From a virus: 28,377 nucleotides of DNA. Below the pieces are notes generated by a model. That model made no database searches. It was not told the origin of the DNA and saw only the letters and a program-made list of their open reading frames with translations. The stretch is taken from the IMG/VR virus record IMGVR_UViG_3300030451_002690, positions 1-28,377 of that record, one strand, 5' to 3'. Positions 20,161 through 27,148 of the stretch are shown piece by piece (position 1 is the first letter of the stretch; each line of letters begins with the position of its first letter). The translations under genes were made by a program, and so were the position numbers.

Positions 20161-20914
20161 TTTTCAATGTAGTATCGTTAACATTAACATCAGATAGTTT
20201 AATGGCGTCTAGCAGTTCACTGCCTCTCTCACCGAATATCAATTCAGCTGCCATTTTCATGTCAACACCTTTTTGTTGAAGCTCAAAGTATTCTCTCCAA
20301 GCTCTAACAGATATTCTTTCTTCCATATCTTCTGTTAATGATGTGTCACTTATAACTTGATGCCAAGTCTTAGGAAACATATTCAATGCCATTGGGTGAA
20401 TGGTATCAACATGTATCTGCACTGGGAACCTATCTTTGAGTGCCATTGGTAGGCTCTCTGGTAGGCTGTTAGTAGTAGCAATAACATTAAAACCTTTCTT
20501 AGGTCTTACTGTTTCTTTGTCGTCATTATTTAATGTCAACTGTGCTATATCTTTGTCATCAAGTATCGCATGTAAGAATGTCATAGCGTCTGGTGAAGCG
20601 TGGTCAATCTCATTGACTACCAATCTTCCACCTTTTCTCCATGCTTGGATAGCTATACCATCATGCCATTCAAATCCACCATCTGAGTTAGGCTTATAAA
20701 AGCCTTCAAGGTTTGCACTAGCAGTGTCCTCTGTCATGGTTATTTGATAAACATTAGGTTCACCATTCATGTTTAGTCCTATTTTATTTGTAGCAGCAGC
20801 ATATGTCTTACCTGTTCCCGGAGGTCCATATAGTAATATTCTATCTGCATTTCCGATAGCCGTAGCTACCTTATCCCAACAAGTCACCACTTTTGTGGCT
20901 GTATCTTCACTCAT
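20141..20914 (-). CDS. MoxR/CobS-type AAA+ ATPase
   Basis: A 257-aa protein with GGGAG before the ATG. Walker A GPPGTGKT is at 30-37. The Walker B strand is GRLVVNEID (96-104), with Asn where the first acidic residue is usual, followed by Glu102. Sensor 1 is NVIATTNS (about 143-150) and an arginine-finger region ALKDRFP follows. TASANLEGFYKP and DGIAIQAWRKGG match the MoxR/CobS subgroup. Such ATPases form hexameric rings that act on a partner VWA protein; here the partner gene follows directly with a 20-base overlap. T4-like cyanophages carry a lone cobS-like gene (established), but this pair is more complete. Metal chelation is not implied without the large chelatase subunit. Confidence 0.8.
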   Translation of the reverse strand: MSEDTATKVVTCWDKVATAIGNADRILLYGPPGTGKTYAAATNKIGLNMNGEPNVYQITMTEDTASANLEGFYKPNSDGGFEWHDGIAIQAWRKGGRLVVNEIDHASPDAMTFLHAILDDKDIAQLTLNNDDKETVRPKKGFNVIATTNSLPESLPMALKDRFPVQIHVDTIHPMALNMFPKTWHQVISDTSLTEDMEERISVRAWREYFELQQKGVDMKMAAELIFGERGSELLDAIKLSDVNVNDTTLKNVQEEE

Positions 20915-20925
20915 TGTTCTCCCTT

Positions 20926-21243
20926 CTAGAATATATTGTTTATATCCTTTAGTTTTACGAAACGACAGTATATTTCTACAATACCATCGTCATTCTTCCT
21001 TTGTTTAACTTCAAACATACCTTTATCTTTAAGATGTCTGATATTAGTTTGAGTCATACTTTCTATATTTTGTTTAACACCCGATATCCAATTAGTAGAT
21101 TCTGCTATCATATACCATTCATTAGGTGTAGATAATAATGTTTCTACTTTATCGTCTGTTAAAATTGTAGGTGACTTACCTTTCCTACTTTGATTAGAAG
21201 CTGGTGGCGTTTTGCGTATAAGTTTGTTACTTTGTATCGCCAT
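20926..21243 (-). CDS. Small possible winged-helix DNA-binding protein (105 aa)
   Basis: Basic N-terminus (KLIRKTPPASNQSRKGKSP), then WYMIAESTNWISGVKQNIES, TNIRHLKDKGMFEVKQRKND and a beta wing (GIVEIYCRFV). A short helical domain followed by FEVKxRxxDGxVEIYxRF resembles small wHTH proteins common in phages. It lies directly upstream of the ATPase gene and overlaps the preceding gene by 17 bases; AGGAAG precedes the ATG. Regulation of the ATPase/VWA operon is one possibility. Confidence 0.55.
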   Translation of the reverse strand: MAIQSNKLIRKTPPASNQSRKGKSPTILTDDKVETLLSTPNEWYMIAESTNWISGVKQNIESMTQTNIRHLKDKGMFEVKQRKNDDGIVEIYCRFVKLKDINNIF

Positions 21244-21781
21244 TTTCTTCCTGCTCCTTAAGCCATTGTTCTGCTAATTCACCTGTATGTTCAGTATGGT
21301 TCATTACTTCAGTTATTGAACGATTAATCATTGAATCTTCATTCTCTTTCATAACTACTTGTATACTTGTAGGTTCACTAAAGAACATTCTATTGAACAA
21401 ACCACTGTTACCCATATTGGCTAGTATTGTAGCTTGTTCATCAGCTGTTTCGTTACCGTCTAATCCAGCTATCCAACCTGTCATTAAAGAAGCTTTACGA
21501 TACGCATCAATTCTCATTGCAGCGTCTAATGCTTCCTTAGGTCCTATAGCTGTTACTTCATATCTAGTTGCGACTTCATCATATTCCTCTAAGTTTAGGA
21601 ACTTGTCATCCCAAAAGGATATATGTTCGTCATCTCTTTGATATGTTAATATTACTATATAATCATAGTTCTTTCCCACAGGCAATTTTATACTATCCCT
21701 ATGGTGAAACATGGCCGACATTATGAAGTCTTTATCCTCACAATTGTCACCACATGCACAAGTGTCTTCATTTTCACTCAT
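21227..21781 (-). CDS. Hypothetical protein with N-terminal Cys cluster (184 aa)
   Basis: Starts MSENEDTCACGDNCEDKDF, with three cysteines in seven residues (CACGDNC) that could bind metal. A beta-rich part follows (YDYIVILTYQRDDEHISFWD), then helical segments (GPKEALDAAMRIDAYRKASL) and an acidic tail. No family is recognised. It lies within the leftward operon, overlapping both neighbours, upstream of the ATPase/VWA pair. Confidence 0.55.
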   Translation of the reverse strand: MSENEDTCACGDNCEDKDFIMSAMFHHRDSIKLPVGKNYDYIVILTYQRDDEHISFWDDKFLNLEEYDEVATRYEVTAIGPKEALDAAMRIDAYRKASLMTGWIAGLDGNETADEQATILANMGNSGLFNRMFFSEPTSIQVVMKENEDSMINRSITEVMNHTEHTGELAEQWLKEQEENGDTK

Positions 21782-22076
21782 ATATTTTCCCTTCTTCTAC
21801 TTCCCAAGGTTCAAAGTTAGCGTGACATCTCTCACACCACCATAATTCTGAATGTTCATCATCAAATAGTAAATCACCATTACATAATGAACAGTAGAAT
21901 CCTTCGGGTATTTCTTCTTGTGTAGTAAGTGCAAGCATATCTTCTATAATACGCTGCTCTATAAGCAGCTGTTTATTGTTATACTTCCACCATTTTATAA
22001 TGTTATAATTAAACTCACGCAGTCTTATATAGACTTGTAAGTAGAATCGTTTGTAATCGTTATATGTCATCCTCAT
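21774..22076 (-). CDS. Zinc-ribbon protein (100 aa)
   Basis: I choose ATG 22076, which has AAGG 6 bases upstream; a TTG two codons earlier and an ATG two codons later are alternatives. The N-terminal half is basic and aromatic (YKRFYLQVYIRLREFNYNII). The C-terminal half has a classic zinc ribbon: CSLCNGDLLFDD, a linker, then WWCERCHANFEPWEV. The start overlaps the end of the previous gene. It probably binds nucleic acid; no specific role can be given. Confidence 0.6.
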   Translation of the reverse strand: MRMTYNDYKRFYLQVYIRLREFNYNIIKWWKYNNKQLLIEQRIIEDMLALTTQEEIPEGFYCSLCNGDLLFDDEHSELWWCERCHANFEPWEVEEGKIYE

Positions 22077-22275
22077 TGTCAACCTTAATTTCTATTAAGT
22101 CAATTTGGTGACTAGTAAATGTAAACAACTTATTGTTATCAGCTAGTTTTACAAGTTCATCAACTTGTTCATCTATCTGTTCACTAGTTGTATTTTCGGG
22201 GAATGTAAATGTAACCACTACATCTTTGTCCCATGTTCGTTTCATGGTGTTCTCATAAACATAAGGTTCACTCAC
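22060..22275 (-). CDS. Small hypothetical protein (71 aa)
   Basis: Starts at GTG with GGGAGG upstream. The sequence shows a beta hairpin (DVVVTFTFPENTTSEQIDEQ) then a helix (VDELVKLADNNKLF) and another strand (IDLIEIKV) with an acidic end. The beta-alpha-beta plan resembles a small ferredoxin-like fold. Function unknown. Confidence 0.55.
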   Translation of the reverse strand: MSEPYVYENTMKRTWDKDVVVTFTFPENTTSEQIDEQVDELVKLADNNKLFTFTSHQIDLIEIKVDNEDDI

Positions 22276-22475
22276 TGTTCCTCCCTTCTAGCTTGTAACT
22301 GATACTCATTAGCTATAAGTATAGTTAACTTAGCATTCTTAATTTGATTGTGTATTCGTATTTCTTCTACAATATCTTTACCACTAAAGTCATCATAATC
22401 TTTTTTAATCTTTTGAATTATTTTGATTAATGAACCTTTAGGTAGCATTTCTAATTGTTCGTCTAAAATAGCCAT
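22272..22475 (-). CDS. Small helical hypothetical protein (67 aa)
   Basis: The frame is open from 22520, but that part lies in a large hairpin arm. ATG 22475 has GGAAGGAG 4 bases upstream and is the better start. The product is helical and charged (MAILDEQLEMLPKGSLIKII, then KDIVEEIRIHNQIKNAKLTI, ending in RREEQ). Function unknown. It is the first gene after the 390-base structured non-coding region, so it could be controlled by it. Confidence 0.55.
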   Translation of the reverse strand: MAILDEQLEMLPKGSLIKIIQKIKKDYDDFSGKDIVEEIRIHNQIKNAKLTILIANEYQLQARREEQ

Positions 22476-22865
22476 TACACTCCTTCCTCTATCTTTTTTT
22501 ACATAGATAGCATAGAGCACACATTATTTTGTATCCCCATACAAGTATCACTAATTATAATATGCACTCTGTGCTATCTATCTCGGTCATATGGCAGCAG
22601 GGTAACAACCATATTCCTACCATAGATAGCTTGATATGTTCAAGGAAAGTATCTTAGGACACAAAGGAGGCCGGTTATGAATCCGGTCAATTTAACCTCG
22701 ATACTTATTACCACACAAACCCTAAACATATCAAGCTACCTATAACTATATTCGCAAAGTAGATATTTATTTATACTTCTGTTATAGATAGCTTGCTACG
22801 CACACTAACTCGGTTAACACAGTCGTGTTTCATACTGTGGTCGTTAATGTGCATAACTCTGCTAG
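22476..22865 (-). ncRNA. Structured non-coding region with four large hairpins
   Basis: No convincing gene fits here. Hairpin 1: 22503-22527 with 22557-22581, 25 bp. Hairpin 2: ATATGG/CCATAT (22589-22594 with 22609-22614). Hairpin 3: 22622-22640 with 22725-22743 (19 bp), enclosing AAGTATC/GATACTT (22647-22653 with 22700-22706) and a CCGG/CCGG stem. Hairpin 4: GCACACTAAC/GTTAATGTGC (22800-22809 with 22843-22852) enclosing CACAGT/ACTGTG. ATAGATAGC starts the left arms of 1 and 3 and recurs at 22784 near hairpin 4. Mismatched positions on the plus strand mostly become G-U pairs on the minus strand, so an RNA transcribed leftwards is favoured. It may be a leader of the downstream genes or a free RNA. 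Confidence 0.65.
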
Positions 22866-23432
22866 TTAGTCTTTATATTCTTCATCAACAGATGCTTTGA
22901 TTAATTTATCTAAGTTATTACTTACTTTCATATTATCTGCAACATGCTCTTCTGTCATTGGATATTTGTCAATATGAATTCCTGGTTCGAATTCATACTG
23001 CACATTATCTATTATAATGATATCATATTTTACAGCAATATCGTGCAATAGTTTCCAGGGTGGTCCCCATGCAGATTGAAATGTGATTATCTTTTTACCT
23101 TCATTATTAGTAAATACTTCTGTTTCACAATCACCCCATTTGGTTCCCCAATTTTTATATTGCCAATCAATTGATTTGTATGTGCCATATTTCTCTGTTA
23201 ATTCATCTTTACGAATGTCTAACACTGGTCTAGCACCCTCATCATCTTCATACCAAGCGTCAACTCTAACACCATCAAATTCTCTACTACCTTGATGTAT
23301 TTTGTCAAGTTCGTCTGGTACGGGCATAAGTGCTGCTAAATTATTATTTTTTGATGATAGCTCCGTAAAGAATGCTTTCACATTCTCTACAGGGCCGTCA
23401 ATAATTAGTAAGTTGTCTGTCCAATTAGGCAT
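22866..23432 (-). CDS. Api92-like (DUF1281-type) protein
   Basis: I choose ATG 23432, giving the typical N-terminus MPNWTDNLLIIDGPVENV with GGGGGA upstream; a longer frame to 23489 adds only a basic lead. Family marks in the 188-aa product are the MPNW start, the beta-alpha pattern (KAFFTELSS), WQYKNWGTKWGDCE and ITFQSAWGPPWKLLHDIAVK, followed by YEFEPGIH. Proteins of this ferredoxin-like Api92 type are widespread in phages and plasmids and their function is not established. It overlaps the previous gene by 8 bases. Confidence 0.7.
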   Translation of the reverse strand: MPNWTDNLLIIDGPVENVKAFFTELSSKNNNLAALMPVPDELDKIHQGSREFDGVRVDAWYEDDEGARPVLDIRKDELTEKYGTYKSIDWQYKNWGTKWGDCETEVFTNNEGKKIITFQSAWGPPWKLLHDIAVKYDIIIIDNVQYEFEPGIHIDKYPMTEEHVADNMKVSNNLDKLIKASVDEEYKD

Positions 23433-23784
23433 TTTTATCCCCCTTAAGATTCTTTTCAACTTCTTTAATATATTCATCAATCTTTTCATTGATTTCCATA
23501 TTGGTTAATTTAACTTCATCAGGCACATCATCACTTTCGTTTAGAAACTTTGTAAAGTCATCTCTAAACATTTGATGTTGCATAACTGATGCTACCGCAG
23601 TAGCTCTGAAGTCTGCTGATTTGTTACCTAAATACTCTACTATTGCTTGTTGTAAAGAACTAATTAGTTTTAACTTTGTTTTGAGTTCATTAACTTGTTT
23701 AACTAGCAAATCAATAGCCTCTTTACTATCTACTTCTAACTTTGTAACTTTAGTTTTATATTTAGGCTTATCTTTTTCACTCAT
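23425..23784 (-). CDS. Helical hypothetical protein (119 aa)
   Basis: GGAGG precedes the ATG and the start overlaps the previous stop by 4 bases. Nearly all helix: VDSKEAIDLLVKQVNELKTK (coiled-coil-like), then LQQAIVEYLGNKSADFRATA and a charged C-terminus (EKIDEYIKEVEKNLKGDKNA). No domain is recognised; a coiled-coil scaffold or regulator is possible. Confidence 0.55.
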   Translation of the reverse strand: MSEKDKPKYKTKVTKLEVDSKEAIDLLVKQVNELKTKLKLISSLQQAIVEYLGNKSADFRATAVASVMQHQMFRDDFTKFLNESDDVPDEVKLTNMEINEKIDEYIKEVEKNLKGDKNA

Positions 23785-24191
23785 TCTTCCTCCAATTGAT
23801 TAAGTATTTGAGTTAATATTTCTTTACCTCTTTGTTGTTGTATCTGTTGAAACTCAACATAATCGTTCCACAATGTATCAAATACATTCTTTAAATCACC
23901 ATTACCAATGTCTTTCTCAACTTGTGATAATCTACTGTCAATTTGTCCATTATTATCTTCTGGTATTAATGTCAAATCAAAGTAATCATTAAAGTTATGT
24001 ATTACTTTCCAATGTAGTGTTCTATTGTTTATTGTAATGTCAAACTCCATTCCTCCGTGATATTCTTGTATTCTCTCACCTGTTGGATTGTTAGTAAGTA
24101 TCATTACATTGTCTAGCATTTCATACATACCTTGTGGCATTAAGTCTGTAATACTTCCTGCACTGTATGTATTAACTTCTTTAGTTATCAT
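23781..24191 (-). CDS. Hypothetical protein (136 aa)
   Basis: I choose ATG 24191 (AAAGGA 4 bases upstream) over ATG 24212, which has no Shine-Dalgarno. The N-terminal part is beta-rich (MEFDITINNRTLHWKVIHNF) and the C-terminal part is helical with Gln repeats (FQQIQQQRGKEILTQILNQL). Function unknown. It is second in the leftward operon. Confidence 0.55.
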   Translation of the reverse strand: MITKEVNTYSAGSITDLMPQGMYEMLDNVMILTNNPTGERIQEYHGGMEFDITINNRTLHWKVIHNFNDYFDLTLIPEDNNGQIDSRLSQVEKDIGNGDLKNVFDTLWNDYVEFQQIQQQRGKEILTQILNQLEEE

Positions 24192-24243
24192 ATAGTCCTT
24201 TCTTCGTCTCATATGGGTGTTACAAGACGACCTTTGTCTTTTT

Positions 24244-24274
24244 AAAAAAAGGTGCTAGGGGGCTCTCACCCCCC
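24244..24274 (-). terminator. G/C-rich hairpin with T-run, possible (partial) terminator
   Basis: On the minus strand GGGGG and CCCCC (24273-24269 with 24262-24258) can pair, or GGTG can pair with CACC next to a run of seven T (24250-24244). It lies just after the stop of the first leftward gene and before the second, so it could limit expression of later genes. The spacing between the stronger stem and the T-run is long. Confidence 0.5.
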
Positions 24275-24288
24275 AACATTCCCTTTAG

Positions 24289-24696
24289 TTACTCAGAGTA
24301 ACCCCAAAGTTCCTTAGTCATAGAAGGTGCCTTGTAGATGCCTTTTATCACTAATTGGGTGCCTAAGTTATTCCATTTCCCTGTATCAGGGTCTTTGTAT
24401 GATTGCTCTTGTGCAACTGCCTCAATAAGGACTGGCTCGGTCTTAGGTCTACCGTTCTCTCCCTTAGGTGCGTTAGCAACCAATTGTTGCAGTTGAGTTG
24501 CAGTATCGTTATCTGCATTATTAAATGCCTTTGCAATACTGCGATTGTTTTTACCTACGAACTTAACGCCATAGAAAACACCATTTCCCATAGTTCCTAA
24601 TTCGTTAGGGTCTTTTGTGATTGTAGTAAAGAAGCCTACTTCTCTTAGTGTTCCTAAGTTCACTAGAGCTCCTGTATACTCTGTTAATATACTCAT
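24289..24696 (-). CDS. First gene of the leftward operon, hypothetical protein (135 aa)
   Basis: Two adjacent ATG codons occur; the second (24696) is better spaced from AGGAG. The protein is a mix of beta strands (GVFYGVKFVGKNNR; TQLVIKGIYKAP) and an Asn/Ala/Gln-rich helical middle (NADNDTATQLQQLVANAP). Its position at the head of an early operon, a small beta-rich fold and downstream recombination genes would suit a single-stranded DNA-binding or early host-takeover protein, but no signature proves this. Its leader carries a GTTA hairpin with a conserved flank. Confidence 0.55.
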   Translation of the reverse strand: MSILTEYTGALVNLGTLREVGFFTTITKDPNELGTMGNGVFYGVKFVGKNNRSIAKAFNNADNDTATQLQQLVANAPKGENGRPKTEPVLIEAVAQEQSYKDPDTGKWNNLGTQLVIKGIYKAPSMTKELWGYSE

Positions 24697-24752
24697 CATA
24701 CTCCTCTCTTTAAGTTATATTAATTGATTTGTTTAATATAATGAGTTATAAA

Positions 24753-24785
24753 AGAGAAAAAACATTTGGTCCTCGTTAGAGGGCC
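24753..24785 (-). promoter_or_regulatory. GTTA-loop hairpin with conserved flank, upstream of the first leftward gene
   Basis: Stem GGTCCTC/GAGGGCC (24768-24774 with 24779-24785, one wobble) closes the loop GTTA. The plus-strand flank GAGAAAAAACATTT differs at one base from that at the 16938-16970 element, while the stem sequences differ entirely but remain paired. This is the pattern expected of a conserved structure. Confidence 0.6.
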
Positions 24786-24864
24786 TACACTCCATTTAAT
24801 TTTAATATAATGTAAGCAAAGGGGAACTATAGAGTCTAAAGTAACTACAAATTAAAGCAAAAGT

Positions 24865-24947
24865 AAACCGTTAGCTTTCATACCGTTAGGTTGCGTTAGC
24901 AAAGGTCGTTAGACCTACGGATGTTAATCCGGCTGTTCGTTAGAACA
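24865..24947. repeat. Array of six tandem mini-hairpins sharing a GTTA loop
   Basis: Six GTTA tetranucleotides each sit between inverted repeats. Stems are AAACC/GCTTT (one C-C mismatch, loop 24870-24873), ACC/GGT (loop 24885-24888), TTGC/GCAA (24895-24898), AGGTC/GACCT (24908-24911), CGGAT/ATCCG (24923-24926) and TGTTC/GAACA (24939-24942). Stem sequences all differ; only loop and pairing are kept. Loop spacing is 10-16 bases. On the minus strand the loops read TAAC. The array lies in the divergent control region between the leftward operon and terminase. Confidence 0.7.
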
Positions 24948-25166
24948 TATGTATCTAGTAAAAAATATGCTGGTAATTCAGTAATACAGTATAGGAGGAG
25001 AGCCTGTCAGGGCATGAGCGGGCCTATATATACTAATGTTTTTGATTTAGATATCTTTTTAATCCTTGAGTACTGTGTTTGTGTTTCTGCTTTACTGTTC
25101 CTATCAGTCCACAGCTTTCTGAGCCCCGGTCCCAACTTTACTTGTAATTAAATTCCTTCTAAATGT
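24948..25166. other. Remaining part of the divergent control region
   Basis: About 220 bases without a sure gene. CTGTCA, 17 bases, TATATA (around 25005-25033) could be a further rightward promoter. A 45-aa frame at 25014-25151 is listed separately. No strong terminator is seen. The sequence around 25000-25025 is locally G/C-richer than the surroundings. Confidence 0.4.
25014..25151 (+). CDS. Possible small membrane protein (45 aa), uncertain
   Basis: The frame starts MSGPIYTNVFDLDIFLILEY, continues with a hydrophobic part (CVCVSALLFLSVHSFL) and ends in SPGPNFTCN. AGGAGGAG lies upstream but 13 bases from the ATG, longer than usual. The promoter for terminase lies beyond its end, so it would need its own promoter. 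Composition could arise by chance in AT-rich DNA. Confidence 0.25.
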   Translation: MSGPIYTNVFDLDIFLILEYCVCVSALLFLSVHSFLSPGPNFTCN

Positions 25167-25195
25167 TTGTAATAAATGGAACTATAGCATATAAT
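25167..25195 (+). promoter_or_regulatory. Sigma70-like promoter for terminase and head genes
   Basis: -35 TTGTAA (25167-25172), 17-base spacer, perfect -10 TATAAT (25190-25195). The predicted start near 25202 leaves a 30-base leader with AAGGA before the terminase ATG. It has consensus spacing and is the best promoter in the window. Confidence 0.7.
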
Positions 25196-25231
25196 TAAAT
25201 CTATGCAAATATCTAAGAAGGATTAGTTCAA

Positions 25232-27148
25232 ATGTCTAACAAGCCTCATAAAGTATGTGCAGGAACTGGGTGTAAAAAATGGTTAAAAGGGAAGCAGAGA
25301 CGCTTCTGTTCTACCACTTGTAATAAAAGAACCTGGGCACAAGAGAAAGCAGCAGGTAAAGAGAACATTACCAAGGCTATTAATAAAGAATTAAAGTCCG
25401 ATACTGGTGACTATGCTTCTGTAAGGAGGGGTTCTTACTATGAAGAGTTTAAAGCAACCTATGCAGAAGACTTATCAGGGGGCCTTATCACCACAGCTGA
25501 AGTAGCAGAGGCCATTGGCACAAGCTCAGCTACTGTTTCTCGCATGCTCGCTGCCTACAAGATAGACAGAAATAATGAGATTGAGGCCGAAGACTGGCAA
25601 CTAAGTGACGCCCAGACTGAAATATTAAAAAATTTTTCTAGCTTTCGCTCAAAGTATTTTGCTACAGAAACAGGAGAAAAATTCGAGACTGCAGACTTTC
25701 ATGAAAACTGGATATATAACATAGAAGACTCTATACAGAATGGTAAAGAGCTATTAATACTGTCACCCCCCAGACATGGAAAGACAGAACTGTTAATACA
25801 TTTTGCTATATACCAAATAATGAAGAACCCCAACATAAGAATCATGTGGGTTGGAGGTAACGAGGATATTGCCAAGAACGCATTAAGCTCTGTATTAGAA
25901 CATCTTGATGATAACGAAAGATTGATAGAAGACTTCTGTCCTCCTGGAAAGAATTTTAAACCTGATAACCGTTCAGGAAAGAACTGGTCACAGAATCAAT
26001 TCACTGTAGGTACTAGAACAGTACCAGGTATTAAATCACCAACTATGGTTGCTATAGGTAAGGGTGGAAAGATTCTCTCTCGTGACTGTGACTTGATTAT
26101 TGCTGATGACATTGAGGACCATCAGACTACAATGCAACCTGGTGCAAGAGAGAACACTAGACAGTGGTGGACCACTACTCTCTCATCAAGGAAAGAGGAA
26201 CATACTGCTGTAGTAGTGATTGGTTCAAGACAACACTCAGATGATTTATATCACCACTTACTTGCTAATGATAGTTTTACAACAATAGTTGAAACAGCAC
26301 ATGATATAGCTTGTCCTATACCTGACCATTTTGAAGAGGAACATGTTGAGTGTATGTTATGGCCAGGAAAAAGAACTTTCCCTTGGTTAATGTCTCGTAT
26401 GCGTGCAGCAGAGACTACAGGTGGTAGAAAGATTTATGAAATGGTTTATTACAATCAGGCCTTTGTTGAAGGTACACAAATCTTTACTATGGATATGATT
26501 GATAATTGTTTTAGGCCAGACTTGACGATAGGGCAGATACCAGGTGGATTGCATTTAGTTGCAGGACTTGACCCAGCTTCGTCAGGATATCAGGCAGCTG
26601 TACTATGGGGAATAAACTCCTATAGAGGTGAGCTTTTCTTAATTGATTTAGAGAATAGACAAGGTGGGGGAGTGAAGCATGCTTTACAGATTATGTCTGA
26701 CTGGTATCACAAATATGATTTACAACATTGGGTAATTGAAGAAAATGGTTTCCAGACTGCTATTAGACAAGATGATAAAATAAAAGAATTTGTTTTAAGG
26801 TCAGGTATAACTATGCAAGGACATGTTACTGGAAAAAATAAACATGACCCTATGTATGGTGTAGGTTCTATGGCAGGTTTATTTGAAAATAATAAAATTC
26901 ATTTACCAGTTGGAAATAGTGAAAGTATAGCTAAAATAAATGCTTACAAAACACAGTTATTATATTTTGATGGAAAACCTGTTTCTGTGCGAAACAAAGA
27001 AAAAACTGATATAGTAATGGCTGGATGGTTTCCAATGAAAGTGTTCAGAAGAATGAACAAAGAACAACTTGCGACTATGGGACTAGATTATAACGCAAGT
27101 CACACAAATTTTAAAGGAAGCGACTATAATGAGGCACCATGGGGATAG
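25232..27148 (+). CDS. Terminase large subunit with N-terminal zinc-finger and HTH region
   Basis: A 638-aa DNA-packaging motor and nuclease. Residues 9-30 hold four cysteines (C9, C14, C26, C30) in a basic zinc-finger-like loop. Residues about 86-110 are a helix-turn-helix (TTAEVAEAIGTSSATVSRML), a fold usual in small terminase subunits. The ATPase has Walker A SPPRHGKTE (178-186) and Walker B DLIIADDIED (287-296). The C-terminal nuclease has GLDPASSG (Asp447), VIEENGFQ (Glu503/504) and KHDP (Asp539) as likely metal ligands. ATPase and nuclease motifs are complete. No separate small terminase is seen in the window, so the N-terminal part may do its DNA-recognition job. The end overlaps the portal start by 10 bases. 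Confidence 0.9.
   Translation: MSNKPHKVCAGTGCKKWLKGKQRRFCSTTCNKRTWAQEKAAGKENITKAINKELKSDTGDYASVRRGSYYEEFKATYAEDLSGGLITTAEVAEAIGTSSATVSRMLAAYKIDRNNEIEAEDWQLSDAQTEILKNFSSFRSKYFATETGEKFETADFHENWIYNIEDSIQNGKELLILSPPRHGKTELLIHFAIYQIMKNPNIRIMWVGGNEDIAKNALSSVLEHLDDNERLIEDFCPPGKNFKPDNRSGKNWSQNQFTVGTRTVPGIKSPTMVAIGKGGKILSRDCDLIIADDIEDHQTTMQPGARENTRQWWTTTLSSRKEEHTAVVVIGSRQHSDDLYHHLLANDSFTTIVETAHDIACPIPDHFEEEHVECMLWPGKRTFPWLMSRMRAAETTGGRKIYEMVYYNQAFVEGTQIFTMDMIDNCFRPDLTIGQIPGGLHLVAGLDPASSGYQAAVLWGINSYRGELFLIDLENRQGGGVKHALQIMSDWYHKYDLQHWVIEENGFQTAIRQDDKIKEFVLRSGITMQGHVTGKNKHDPMYGVGSMAGLFENNKIHLPVGNSESIAKINAYKTQLLYFDGKPVSVRNKEKTDIVMAGWFPMKVFRRMNKEQLATMGLDYNASHTNFKGSDYNEAPWG

Noticed and set aside
22671-22688. 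T-arm-like CCGG-TTATGAAT-CCGG as part of a tRNA
   Set aside because: The loop has eight bases without TTCRA, and the surrounding stems do not form an acceptor or anticodon arm; it belongs to the large hairpin.
24865-24947. CRISPR array
   Set aside because: Units are only 10-16 bases apart, the shared part is just GTTA, and there are no spacers of normal length or cas genes.
24921-25151. 76-aa frame starting inside the hairpin array
   Set aside because: Its first third is made of the hairpin repeats and has no ribosome site; only the last 45 codons have any, weak, support.
13852-25231. Integrase, repressor or attachment site showing a temperate phage
   Set aside because: No recombinase motif or duplicated core site is visible; the tRNA-like element alone is not evidence of integration.
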